Shown here piece by piece: positions 8,563-17,179 of a DNA stretch of 64,000 bases. Position numbers and translations under genes: made by a program. The notes beneath the pieces were generated by a model that worked only from the letters and a program-made list of their open reading frames with translations, ran no database searches and was not told the DNA's origin. Location: NCBI RefSeq assembly GCF_013149295.1, contig NZ_JABGCB010000004.1, forward strand, positions 186,001-250,000, in the 5' to 3' direction. How positions within the stretch are numbered: position 1 is the stretch's first letter; the number at the start of each line of letters is the position of its first letter. This DNA is from Novosphingobium sp. SG751A (GTDB taxonomy: Bacteria; Pseudomonadota; Alphaproteobacteria; Sphingomonadales; Sphingomonadaceae).

Positions 8563-10184
8563 GCTTGTTGCTCCTGACGCGCGGATTGCAGAATGAGGTC
8601 ACTGGCTTTCTCGCCGATCATCACGGCGGCGGCATTGGTGTTGGCCCCCACCAGCAGCGGCATGATCGAGGCATCGGCCACGCGCAGGCTTCCAATGCCA
8701 TGCACCCGCAATTGCGGATCGACGACCGCATCGGTCTCAATGCCCATCGCGCATGTGCCCACCGGATGATGCACCACGCCCGACAATTGCGCCTTCATCG
8801 CATCAAGCGCCTCGTCGCTGGTAATATGGGCGCCAGGCAGGGTTTCCTCGATGATGTAATCGGCAATCGGCCCATTCGAGAAAATCCGTCGCGAAATGCC
8901 CAGCCCCTTTTTCAGCACATCCCAGTCCCGTTCATCGCCCAGCAGGTTGAGATGAATGCGCGGGGCCGAGCGGAAATCGCTGTCCTGCAAGGTTACGCTG
9001 CCCCGGCTTTTCGGGCGCAGCAGGCAGATCGAATTGTAGAAGCAATCCTGTTTGGGCCTGGCGAAACCGGGGAACCAGATATTGGCGTCCACCCGCACCG
9101 GGCTGGACATGATCTGAAGGTCGGGGCGGTCAAGCCCATCCTGAGAACGGGCGAGGATGCAGGCCGCCGCGATCTGGTTGGCAAAGGGGCCGGAACGCAG
9201 GAAATACCAGCGCAGAAAAGCCAAAGCGGCGCGGTCAAAGCGCAATTGCTGGGCAAAGCTGTGGGGCGGGGCGGCGTCATATTGGTGGGCAAGACGCACG
9301 TGCTCCTGCAGATTTTGCCCGACGCCCGGCAGTTCATGCACCACGCCCACGCCATGTCGGGCCAGATCCGGCGCCCGGCCGATGCCCGAAAGCATCAGCA
9401 ATTGGGGCGAGCCATAGGCCCCCCCGCACAGCACGATCTCGCGTCGGGCGATGGCGGTCTGGTTCACGCCATGGCGTTCAAAGGCGATGCCGGTGGCGCG
9501 TTTGCCGGAAAACAGGATGCGGCTGACCTGCGCATGGGTGAGGATATGGAGATTGGCACGGCCACGGATAGGCTCGATATAGGCTTTGGCCCCACCGCAA
9601 CGCTCGCCATTTTTCAGCGCGACCTGAACATCGGCGCAGCCCTCGTTGGCGATGCCGTCATAATCGGGATTATAGGCATAGCCCTGCAAAGCCGCCGAGG
9701 CGCGCAATTCACCGGCCATCAGGCGCGATACATCGACCGGCTTTACGCCGATCGGTCCGCCCTTGCCGCGCCATGGATTGCCGCCGGTCCAGTGGTCCTC
9801 GCTGCGTTTGAAATAGGGCAGGACGCTTTTGTAATCCCAGCCGGTGCAGCCCAGTTCGGCCCAATCGTCGAAATCGAAGGGATGGCCCCGGAAATGCACG
9901 GTGCCATTGATCGAGGACGAGCCGCCCAGCACCCGCCCGCGCGGCAGAGGGAAAACCTTGCCCTCCAGATGCGGCTCAGGCTCGGAGGCGAATTGCCAGG
10001 TCAGCGTCGGATTGCGCAGCGCCTGAAGAAAGCCGAGCGGCATGCGGATATAGGGATGGTCCGCCTTGCCGCCGGCCTCGACCAGGAGGACGCGGTTTTG
10101 CGGGTCAGCGCTCAGCCGGTTGGCCAGCACGCTGCCTGCCGATCCGGCGCCCACGATGATATAGTCGAATTCTAACTTGGACAC
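8559..10184 (-). CDS. GMC-family FAD oxidoreductase (alcohol/choline dehydrogenase type)
   Basis: A 541-residue glucose-methanol-choline oxidoreductase. The FAD-binding start DYIIVGAGSAGSVLANRLS, the GMC signature region GRVLGGSSSINGTVHFRGHP, and the C-terminal active-site segment VVHHPVGTCAMG with DASIMPLLVGANTNAAAVMIGEKASD are all visible. It starts with GTG, preceded by AAGGA. The place between the cytochrome/flavoprotein genes and an aldehyde dehydrogenase suggests it oxidises an aromatic alcohol to the aldehyde. Related enzymes act on choline, polyethylene glycol, aryl and terpene alcohols, so the exact substrate is open. No signal peptide. Confidence 0.88.
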   Translation of the reverse strand: MSKLEFDYIIVGAGSAGSVLANRLSADPQNRVLLVEAGGKADHPYIRMPLGFLQALRNPTLTWQFASEPEPHLEGKVFPLPRGRVLGGSSSINGTVHFRGHPFDFDDWAELGCTGWDYKSVLPYFKRSEDHWTGGNPWRGKGGPIGVKPVDVSRLMAGELRASAALQGYAYNPDYDGIANEGCADVQVALKNGERCGGAKAYIEPIRGRANLHILTHAQVSRILFSGKRATGIAFERHGVNQTAIARREIVLCGGAYGSPQLLMLSGIGRAPDLARHGVGVVHELPGVGQNLQEHVRLAHQYDAAPPHSFAQQLRFDRAALAFLRWYFLRSGPFANQIAAACILARSQDGLDRPDLQIMSSPVRVDANIWFPGFARPKQDCFYNSICLLRPKSRGSVTLQDSDFRSAPRIHLNLLGDERDWDVLKKGLGISRRIFSNGPIADYIIEETLPGAHITSDEALDAMKAQLSGVVHHPVGTCAMGIETDAVVDPQLRVHGIGSLRVADASIMPLLVGANTNAAAVMIGEKASDLILQSARQEQQA

Positions 10185-10211
10185 TTTGGGATTCCTTGGG
10201 TCGGCGCCGGT

Positions 10212-10640
10212 TCAGGCCAGCCAGAGAAAGGAGGTCGCCCGCGAGGCGCAGCGGCGCGCACAGGCATCGCGCAGAGAGGCAAGGCGGAGATCGCCTGCAT
10301 CGCCGTCCGGCAGAGCATGGGGTCGATCCACCTGACGATGCCGCATGCGCAGTATGTCGCGGGCCAGAATGTAATCGCTGTAGGTCGTCAGGCCGATGAT
10401 CGTGCCCGCCATTTGGCGGCCTTCGTCGCTCAGCAAGAGGCGGACGATCTCGCCTTCGGGATCAGCGCTGCGATGCCCTGCAGCTTCGGCCTTTGCCCGG
10501 ATCGCGGCGGCTTCGGGCAGGCGCGCGTCGAGGATGAAATGACACGCTCCCGCAGCCCACGCGCGCGGCGCCATGCCCATCCCCGGCAACACCGCCATGG
10601 CCCCCAGCATGGCGCGGCGCGATATGTTTGGCCCGCTCAT
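10212..10640 (-). CDS. Small Tat-exported protein of unknown function in a flavocytochrome operon
   Basis: A 142-residue protein with a twin-arginine export signal (SRRAMLGAMAVLPGMG, cleavage near AWA-AG). The rest is soluble, with an alpha-helical look (ARLPEAAAIRAKAEAAG) and a C-terminal part holding three cysteines. No known domain is recognised. It overlaps the cytochrome c gene by four bases and precedes the GMC gene by 27 bases. In the pseudomonad p-cresol methylhydroxylase cluster a gene of unknown function, pchX, also sits beside the cytochrome and flavoprotein genes; whether this protein is its functional counterpart is a guess. A role in export or assembly of the flavoprotein-cytochrome complex is possible. 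Confidence 0.65.
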   Translation of the reverse strand: MSGPNISRRAMLGAMAVLPGMGMAPRAWAAGACHFILDARLPEAAAIRAKAEAAGHRSADPEGEIVRLLLSDEGRQMAGTIIGLTTYSDYILARDILRMRHRQVDRPHALPDGDAGDLRLASLRDACARRCASRATSFLWLA

Positions 10641-11050
10641 TTGCGGCCCTTTCGCGCCAGCCAGTCGGCAACCTGCGCCAGTTCGCGGTCGGTCAATTCC
10701 ACGCGGGTAAATGTGGGCATGTTGACCAGACCATTGCGCACCACCGCCTTGACATAATCGGCGGTCAGGTCGCGCCGATCAGGCAATTCAGCCTGTCCCT
10801 TGGGCACTCGGCGGGCCAGCATGAATTTGCCGGTGCTGGGGCCGATATGGCAAAAGGCGCATTTGCGGCCGAACAGCTTTTCGCCCGGATTGGCCGATTG
10901 CGCGCCGTAAGAGATCGCCCCCAGCGCGGTGGTGGCGATGGGCGTGGCATTAACCGATTTCGGGGCCGCCGGGCCTTGCGCATCGGCGGGCATGGCGATC
11001 AGCGCCAGGGCGAGGATCAGCCCAAGCACAAAGGCAAGGATGCGGATCAT
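10637..11050 (-). CDS. Periplasmic cytochrome c (electron acceptor subunit for VAO-type flavoprotein)
   Basis: A 137-residue monoheme cytochrome c. A Sec signal peptide (residues 1-24, ending PADAQ) is followed by the heme site Cys64-x-x-Cys67-His68 (KCAFCHIG) and a likely Met ligand at 111 (LVNMPTFTRVEL). It overlaps the flavoprotein gene upstream and the small Tat gene downstream, each by four bases. In p-cresol methylhydroxylase and eugenol hydroxylase the flavoprotein passes electrons to just such a small cytochrome, so this is the probable PchC-like partner of the adjacent flavoprotein. Confidence 0.88.
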   Translation of the reverse strand: MIRILAFVLGLILALALIAMPADAQGPAAPKSVNATPIATTALGAISYGAQSANPGEKLFGRKCAFCHIGPSTGKFMLARRVPKGQAELPDRRDLTADYVKAVVRNGLVNMPTFTRVELTDRELAQVADWLARKGRK

Positions 11051-12606
11051 GTCCTGTCTCCCCCATGGGTGCGGCTGCCGATACCGTTGCGGCCCGGCGC
11101 GAGGATATTGTTGGGGTCGAGCGCCGCCTTGACGCGGCTGTTGAGGCGCGCCAGCGCACCATCGGCGAAGTCATAGGTGGCGGCCACCTCGTCCATATAG
11201 GAGATATGGCCGCGATATTCGCCAAAACCGCTGGCGGCGGCTTCCTTCAGCAGGTGGCGATAGAGCTTGTCCACCCGCGTGACGGCTTCGGGCTCGTCGC
11301 GGTTATACAGGATCAGGCTGACATTGTTGATATGGCGCCGCCCGATGGTGAAGCTGGCGTAATAGTCCTGCCCCACCTCCTCGTAATAGGCCTTGATCTT
11401 TTTGGCATAGGCCAGCGCCATGTCGCCATCCTGCGGCAGGACCGGGGCAAAGCTGAGATGCCCGCCGCGCCCGCCATACCAGTTGACCGATTGCAGACCC
11501 ATCGTGGTGGGGATGCCGGTGGCCGATTTTTCCAGCGGCTCGCCGCGTTTCCAGACCTCGAATTGCAAGGGACCGCCCAGACGCGGTTCGAACAGGCGGC
11601 GGATCAGCGCGACCTGCGCCATCACGCTGCCCTCATCGCCAAACAGGCTGATCTTGGCATTCCACCAGCCAAGCCCCAACTTGGCCATCATCTGTTCGGA
11701 GATGCTGTCAGGCAGGGCGCCGGGGCCGGTGTACCAATCGGCGCGCTGCGACATGGTGGAGGCCGCGCGCACAGGCGAGCCGAACACGATATTGTGCTGG
11801 ATAATATCCCGGCGGCGCAGATCGCACAGGATGTCGAGCGCCCAGCCTGCATCGTCGAAGCGGGGCAGGGCCAGCGTGATCTTGGCCGTCATCTCCGGCT
11901 CGGGTTGCAACCACAGGCCCGCCTTGACCACCACGCCAAGGTTCGATTGCATGAACATCTGGTCCCATCCGGGGCCATAGCCATATTTATAGCTCTGCCA
12001 GCCCTTTGCCCCCATCATCGCGCCCATGCCGGTGCGCAGCAGCGATCCATCGGGCAGCACCACTTCCAGCCCGCACAATGTCTCGCAATGGTCGCCATAG
12101 GGGGTGTAGCCGATGCCGCGATCCAGCGCATTGCCGATCACGCTGCCCCATGAATTGCCCGGCACGCTCATCCACAGCGGCAGATTGCGTTCGCGCAGAT
12201 GGCGGAACAAGTCGAAATAGCCCACGCCCGGCTCGATCAGGCAGGAGGCCTGCTTCTCGTTCACATCCAGAATGCGGTTCATCCGCGAAAGGTCGAGGAT
12301 GAGATTACCCTTTTCCTTGGGCGAGGCTGCTCCATAGCCCAGATTTTTGCCGCGGCTGACCGGCCAGAGCGGGGTCTTGTGCTGATTGGCGATGCGGATG
12401 ATCGCCTGCACTTCCTCGACCGAGCCGGGGGCCAGGATCGCGCTGCAATCATGGTCCAGCCCGTCGCCCATCGCATAAGGGTCGATATAGGTCTGGCGGT
12501 CCTCCTCGCCCGAGAGCACCCATGGATCGCCAATCGCGCGGCGGAAATCGCCCAGCGCCCGGTCAAAAGCCGCGCCATTCATGCCCGCAGGCAGCAAGAT
12601 CGACAT
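11047..12606 (-). CDS. VAO/p-cresol-methylhydroxylase-type flavoprotein, copy 1
   Basis: A 519-residue member of the vanillyl-alcohol-oxidase family, which oxidises para-alkylphenols at the benzylic carbon by a quinone methide. The FAD-binding part holds WPVSRGKNLGYG and the strand LILDLSRMNRILDV; the substrate cap runs to the C-terminus, where EYRGHISYMD carries the Tyr-Arg pair that polarises the phenol in VAO and PchF, followed by the family-typical ALDPNNILAPGRNGI. The ATG at 12606 is preceded by GGGAGG; an in-frame extension upstream would run into the MFS gene. No signal peptide is seen although the partner cytochrome is exported. A second homologue lies in the same operon. Likely substrates are alkylphenols, eugenol-like phenols or xylenols. 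Confidence 0.87.
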   Translation of the reverse strand: MSILLPAGMNGAAFDRALGDFRRAIGDPWVLSGEEDRQTYIDPYAMGDGLDHDCSAILAPGSVEEVQAIIRIANQHKTPLWPVSRGKNLGYGAASPKEKGNLILDLSRMNRILDVNEKQASCLIEPGVGYFDLFRHLRERNLPLWMSVPGNSWGSVIGNALDRGIGYTPYGDHCETLCGLEVVLPDGSLLRTGMGAMMGAKGWQSYKYGYGPGWDQMFMQSNLGVVVKAGLWLQPEPEMTAKITLALPRFDDAGWALDILCDLRRRDIIQHNIVFGSPVRAASTMSQRADWYTGPGALPDSISEQMMAKLGLGWWNAKISLFGDEGSVMAQVALIRRLFEPRLGGPLQFEVWKRGEPLEKSATGIPTTMGLQSVNWYGGRGGHLSFAPVLPQDGDMALAYAKKIKAYYEEVGQDYYASFTIGRRHINNVSLILYNRDEPEAVTRVDKLYRHLLKEAAASGFGEYRGHISYMDEVAATYDFADGALARLNSRVKAALDPNNILAPGRNGIGSRTHGGDRT

Positions 12607-12616
12607 AGATCCTCCC

Positions 12617-13906
12617 TCAGGCCTTGGCGGCGGCTTGCTGACCGGCCCAGTGGCGCGGATGGAATTGCCAACCGATGCCCGCCGCGACGAAGGCCACGCA
12701 GGCCACCACGATGAAGGGCAGGGTAAAGCCGCCGGTCTTGTCCACGCCCGCACCGATGGCCACAATCCCGGCCGCCGCGCCAAGGTGGAAGGCCGCCGTC
12801 AACAGCGAGATCACCTGAGGCAGCGCCCGCACGCCATAGATGTGGCGCGCCAGCACCGGCGCCTGAACGATCACCCCGCCATGCGACACGCCGCGCAGGA
12901 TGGTGAAGGCAAGGAAAGTGGCATAACCCACCAACGGCAGCGCCCCTTTAATCCCCATCGGAAAGGTTGCCAGCGCCGCTACCCCGCACAGAGCCCAGCA
13001 CAAGGCCACCCCCCGCGTTGAGAGCCGGTCGAACACCCAGCCAAAGAGGATCTTGCCCAGCCCCGAAATCAGCATGACGATGGTAAAGCCCAGCGCCGCG
13101 GCCGTCGCGCCCAGCGCGGTGTGCTTTTCGATAAACAGCGGGATATATTCGTTGATCCCGTTACTGATGACGCCCGACAGTGCGGTGGCCAGAATCAGCA
13201 TCCAGAATTGCGGCGTCTTGCGGAAAGAGGCGAAATCCTCGCCCGGATCGGCCGGGGCGCCGCCGGGGCGGGCCTTGCCGGGGTCCAATTCGTCGGCGGT
13301 ATAGCCATAGGCCTCGGGCGTTTCATGCACCAGCAGCGAGATGGAAAGGCCCACCAGAACCAGCACCACCAGCCCGGCCACGCCCGCTGTGGCATGCCAT
13401 CCCCAATGGGTGACGCCCATGCGCGTGCTCATCGGCACTATGAAACCGGCCAAGGCCCCGCCCAGCATGGCAAAGCCCGTCATCCGCCCCAGACTGGCCG
13501 AATACCAGCGCGCCAGCGTCACCTGAATGGCGATCACGCTCCACACCGAACAGACGCCCGAAACCGCCGCCAGCGCGTAATAGAAGGGCAGGCTTTTGGC
13601 GAAATAAAGCAGGCTGGTGGCAATGCCGATCACAAAGATCGAGGGCACCAGCACCCGCTTGGCCCCTACGCGCACCAACAAGGAGCCCGCCACCAGACCG
13701 CCCAGCGCCGATGTGGCCGACTTGATCGCCATGAATCGGGTGGTCTCGCCGATCGTCCAATGCATTGATTCCAGAATGGAATTGTACATCACCGGCATCA
13801 TCATCGAGACCCCCGCCAGAGCAATGCCCCACACGAGGAATCCGGCGACTATATTCATGCGCGCCAGACGGTGCGCCTGGGCAACGGAGATACGCTCTCC
13901 ACTCAT
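12617..13906 (-). CDS. MFS transporter, probable aromatic/carboxylate permease
   Basis: A 429-residue major facilitator with about 12 hydrophobic segments. The start at 13906 follows a GAGGAG ribosome site. MFS features include the loop 2-3 region GSLLVRVGAKRVLVP and a helix pair separated by a charged loop after TM6 (ELDPGKARPGGAPADP). The general look is of the oxalate/formate-antiporter or NarK-like branch. It lies between two VAO-type flavoprotein genes, so it probably moves the phenolic substrate or a carboxylate product across the inner membrane. Substrate is inferred from position only. Confidence 0.82.
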   Translation of the reverse strand: MSGERISVAQAHRLARMNIVAGFLVWGIALAGVSMMMPVMYNSILESMHWTIGETTRFMAIKSATSALGGLVAGSLLVRVGAKRVLVPSIFVIGIATSLLYFAKSLPFYYALAAVSGVCSVWSVIAIQVTLARWYSASLGRMTGFAMLGGALAGFIVPMSTRMGVTHWGWHATAGVAGLVVLVLVGLSISLLVHETPEAYGYTADELDPGKARPGGAPADPGEDFASFRKTPQFWMLILATALSGVISNGINEYIPLFIEKHTALGATAAALGFTIVMLISGLGKILFGWVFDRLSTRGVALCWALCGVAALATFPMGIKGALPLVGYATFLAFTILRGVSHGGVIVQAPVLARHIYGVRALPQVISLLTAAFHLGAAAGIVAIGAGVDKTGGFTLPFIVVACVAFVAAGIGWQFHPRHWAGQQAAAKA

Positions 13907-13991
13907 GGTCTTTCTCCTCGCGGGGTGGAGCATGTCTGCGGCCCATCCCATATGTTTTTATAATCGAATGATTTTCGAATCCGGCCCAAGG

Positions 13992-15539
13992 TCATTGCGC
14001 TGCGCGCTGCCCGCCGGCCCAGATGCCGTGGTTGCCCGGCGCCAACAGGCCGGCCGGGTCCAGCGCATCCTTGAGCCTGGTGTAGAAACGGGCCATCGCG
14101 TTTTGGCCAAAGGCGAATTTGTCCTGCACATGATCGACCAGCGCAACATGGGCGCGATAGGGCGCGCAGCCCCATTTCGCCACTTCGTCGCACAGATGGC
14201 GCACCGCCGCGCGGGCGGCATCGACTCGGGCCTGATCGGTCGCGTCAAACATCACCAGACTGGCGCTGACCATGCTGCGCGGAAAGCATAGCAGGCCAAA
14301 GGCGCCGATCAGTCCATGGCGCGCCATGGTCTCGCCCAGCAGGGTTTCCGTGCGGCGGGCATAATCGGCATCAATGGGCAGCACCGGCGAAAAATCCATA
14401 TGGCCGAAACTGTCGCCAAACACGCCTTTCAGCCGGTCGAGCAGCACCTGATTGGGGATTCCCGCAGCGATAAGGTCGCGCGGTTCGACATCCTCGGGCC
14501 CGGCATCGCCCGGATATTGGCGCAGTTCCATCACCGCGCCGGGAATGGCGGCCACTTCACGCTCCAGCACAGAGCGGCGGGCCGAAACCAGCGCTTCATG
14601 GCCATAAAGGCCAAAACGCAAATTCCAGCGACCCGGCCGCAGCACCTGACGCAGATTTTCGGCGGTAAAGCGCCCTGCGCCCGATCCCGTGGCCATGGGC
14701 GGCGAGGAAACCAGCATCGGCACGCCTTGAAGCACACCTGATTGCAGCAGGCGGCGCACCATGCCGATCAGGGGCACGATGTCCTCCTCGGTCTCGCAGC
14801 GGATCGTTCCGGTGGCCATCACTTCGGGCCGGGGCATCAGATGCAGCCCGGCCTTGGTGACGATGCCCAGATTGGACTGTTTGAACAGATCATCGACCGC
14901 CGGGCCAAAGCCCCGCCTGTGCCGGTGCCACAGCGGGCTGTCGGGCAGGGCGCCTTGTCCCGTACGCAGCAGCGACCCATCGGGCAGCACCACCTCCAGT
15001 CCGCACAGGGCCGAGGCATGATCGCCCATCACATTATAGCCGATGCCATGCTCCAGCGCATTGCCGATGATGCTTCCCCAACCCAGATCGGGCACGGACA
15101 TCATCAGCGGAATGTCGTCCTTGCGCAGCGCGGCATAGAGGTCGGCAAAGCTGACGCCCGGTTCGATCACGGCAGTGCCATGGGTGGCGTCAATGTCCAG
15201 AATACGGTTCATCCGCGACAGGTTGATTACCACCGCGCCATCGGAAACCGGCGCCGAACCGCCATAGCCGTAATTGCGCCCCTTGGACGAGGTCCACACA
15301 TGGAGCCCCCTTTCGGTGGCCACGCGCAGGGCGGCCTGAACCTGCTCGACATTGGCCGGTTGGACGACCAGCGCGGGTTGATGGCCATGCGGGGCGGGGC
15401 CTTCAAACGGATCATGAAAGGCGCGCAGGCCGCTCTGATCATCCAGCACGCCTTCGGTCCCCAGCAGGGCGGCAAAACATTCCCACGCCGAGGACAGCGT
15501 GGCAAGGTCCGGCGCAGCGGGCGCAATCGCGGCTGACAT
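13992..15539 (-). CDS. VAO/p-cresol-methylhydroxylase-type flavoprotein, copy 2
   Basis: A 515-residue second VAO-family flavoprotein, first gene of the minus-strand operon. FAD-domain motifs are SSKGRNYGYGGSAP and VINLSRMNRILDI; the C-terminal PYRAHVALVDHV has the phenol-binding Tyr-Arg pair and is followed by ALDPAGLLAPGNHGIW. The ATG at 15539 has GGGAG nine bases upstream. It is clearly divergent from copy 1 and 1.4 kb away, so the pair is old rather than a fresh duplication. Only one cytochrome gene is present, so the two flavoproteins may share it, or one may be oxygen-using. A promoter and an operator-like palindrome lie directly upstream. Confidence 0.86.
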   Translation of the reverse strand: MSAAIAPAAPDLATLSSAWECFAALLGTEGVLDDQSGLRAFHDPFEGPAPHGHQPALVVQPANVEQVQAALRVATERGLHVWTSSKGRNYGYGGSAPVSDGAVVINLSRMNRILDIDATHGTAVIEPGVSFADLYAALRKDDIPLMMSVPDLGWGSIIGNALEHGIGYNVMGDHASALCGLEVVLPDGSLLRTGQGALPDSPLWHRHRRGFGPAVDDLFKQSNLGIVTKAGLHLMPRPEVMATGTIRCETEEDIVPLIGMVRRLLQSGVLQGVPMLVSSPPMATGSGAGRFTAENLRQVLRPGRWNLRFGLYGHEALVSARRSVLEREVAAIPGAVMELRQYPGDAGPEDVEPRDLIAAGIPNQVLLDRLKGVFGDSFGHMDFSPVLPIDADYARRTETLLGETMARHGLIGAFGLLCFPRSMVSASLVMFDATDQARVDAARAAVRHLCDEVAKWGCAPYRAHVALVDHVQDKFAFGQNAMARFYTRLKDALDPAGLLAPGNHGIWAGGQRAAQ

Positions 15540-15590
15540 GAAACGCTTCTCCCAAGTCTTTGCGCCCCTCATAACCGGAGGCTTTGAAAA

Positions 15591-15661
15591 CAGAACACCA
15601 TTCTATGAATGGGGCTCCTTGCCGTCAATGCCCAAAGTTCCACTTGACAGAATGGTGTTTC
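15591..15661. promoter_or_regulatory. Divergent promoter region with two regulon palindromes
   Basis: For the minus-strand operon, TTGACG (15628-15623) and TAGAAT (15605-15600) are spaced by 17 bases. The palindrome AGAACACCATTCT (15592-15604) covers that -10 box. For the plus-strand hpaB-like gene a TTGACA lies at 15644-15649, and a second copy of the palindrome (AGAATGGTGTTTC, 15649-15661) overlaps its last base and fills the spacer; its -10 box is not clear. The two palindromes are about 57 bp apart centre to centre. Placement on the -10 and spacer argues for a repressor. Confidence 0.7.
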
Positions 15662-15718
15662 ATTGAGCATTTGACGATTCGTGAATACACTTGTTTCCAC
15701 GTCTTGGGAGAAGATGCA

Positions 15719-17179
15719 ATGGCTGCTCGCACAGGGGCCGAATATAAGGCAGGACTGAAGGATGACCGGGTGGTCTATCTGGGCGATGGCAAGGTGGATG
15801 TGGCAAATGATCCGCGCCTTGCCGGTTCGATTGACGGCATGGCGGGTTATTTCGACTGGCAGCACACCTATGCCGAGGAATGCCTGATCCCCGATCCGGA
15901 GCGATCAGGCGAAAAGATGAATGTCAGCCTGATGCTGCCCAAAAGCGCGGAAGATCTGGCGATCCGCCATCGCGGGCTGGAGCGGCTGTCGCGCTATTCC
16001 AACGGCATGCTGGGGCGCACGCCCGATTACGTCAATGTCGTGCTGTCGGGCCATACAGCACGCGCCGACATCTGGGCGCGGGGCAAGCCGGAAGGCTATG
16101 AACGCCTCAAAAAATTCCACCGCGAGGTGATCGAGGGCGACCTTTCGATGACCCACACTATCGTCCATGCCAATATCGACAAGAGTGTGGGCGATCTGGC
16201 GGGGATGAACACCGATCTGACGCTGCGCGTGGTGGGCCGCAATGAAAACGGCATCATCGTGCGCGGAGGCAAGGTTCTCGCCACGCTGGGGCCGCTGGCC
16301 GATGAGCTCTACGTCTATTCCTCGGCGCCGATCCCGTCGGGCGGGGAAGATTATGCGCTGATCTTCTCGATCCCGGTCAAGACCAAGGGCGTAATCCAGA
16401 TTTGCCGCGACCATTACGGCACCGGGGCCAGCGTGCAGGACGCGCCTTTCTCGTCGCGTTTTGACGAGCAGGATGCTTTTGTCATCTTTGACGATGTGGA
16501 AGTGCCCTATGAACGCGTGTTCTGCGAAGGCGACCTTAACGTCTACAACAACCTCAATCAGGGCGTTTCGCCGGGCAACACGCTGCAACAGACCGCGATC
16601 CGCGCGATGGTGAAGCTGGAATTCGCCTATGACCTGTGTTCCAGCATCCTGAAGGTGTCGAACAGCCTCGCCCGCCCCGATGCGGCCGAAATGCTGGGCG
16701 AAATCCATGCCTATCTCACGCTCACCCGTTCGGCCATCGTGGCGGCCGAGGCGCGGGCGCATGACTGGGGCGCGGGGGCCTTCTTCCCGCATCGCGACCT
16801 TTCGGTGCTGCGGTGCGTGATGCCGGGCTGGATGACGCGTGTGAACCAGATCATCCGGGCCATAGGTTCGCATAACCTGCTCTGCACGCCCTCGCTGGCC
16901 TTGTTCGAAAACCCGGAAATCGGGGATGTATTGCGCAAATACCTGCCCGGCGCGGCGGGGATGAGCGCTGAACAGCGCACCAGCATCATGCGCACGGCAT
17001 GGGATTTTGCCGGATCGGCGCTGGGCAGCCGTATCGAGCTTTACGAGATGTTCTATCTGACCAGCCAGGGCCGAGCCCGCATCGGCGACCACATGGTGGC
17101 CCAGCGCGACGGCGAATGGGGTCAGGTACGCGAATTTCTGGCCAAGTCGGGCGCGATGCCCAATGTGGACTGGAAATGA
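15719..17179 (+). CDS. HpaB/PvcC-family FADH2-dependent phenol hydroxylase, oxygenase component
   Basis: A 486-residue protein of the 4-hydroxyphenylacetate 3-monooxygenase (HpaB) family, which hydroxylates a phenol ring using FADH2 supplied by a partner reductase. The acyl-CoA-dehydrogenase-like fold shows HTIVHANIDKS, then DHYGTGASVQDAPFSSRFDEQDAFVIFDDVEVPYERVF, and TAWDFAGSALGSRIELYEMFY near the end, all family-typical. The ATG at 15719 has GGGAG eight bases before it. The reductase gene follows with an ATGA overlap. It is divergent from the alkylphenol oxidation operon and shares its control region. The phenolic substrate is unknown; HpaB relatives act on hydroxyphenylacetate, coumarate, stilbenoids, nitro- and chlorophenols. 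Confidence 0.88.
   Translation: MAARTGAEYKAGLKDDRVVYLGDGKVDVANDPRLAGSIDGMAGYFDWQHTYAEECLIPDPERSGEKMNVSLMLPKSAEDLAIRHRGLERLSRYSNGMLGRTPDYVNVVLSGHTARADIWARGKPEGYERLKKFHREVIEGDLSMTHTIVHANIDKSVGDLAGMNTDLTLRVVGRNENGIIVRGGKVLATLGPLADELYVYSSAPIPSGGEDYALIFSIPVKTKGVIQICRDHYGTGASVQDAPFSSRFDEQDAFVIFDDVEVPYERVFCEGDLNVYNNLNQGVSPGNTLQQTAIRAMVKLEFAYDLCSSILKVSNSLARPDAAEMLGEIHAYLTLTRSAIVAAEARAHDWGAGAFFPHRDLSVLRCVMPGWMTRVNQIIRAIGSHNLLCTPSLALFENPEIGDVLRKYLPGAAGMSAEQRTSIMRTAWDFAGSALGSRIELYEMFYLTSQGRARIGDHMVAQRDGEWGQVREFLAKSGAMPNVDWK

Noticed and set aside
8565..10175. A 536-codon plus-strand open frame opposite the GMC oxidoreductase
   Set aside because: Antisense shadow: low-complexity composition and no domain, while the minus-strand frame has complete GMC motifs and clean operon overlaps.
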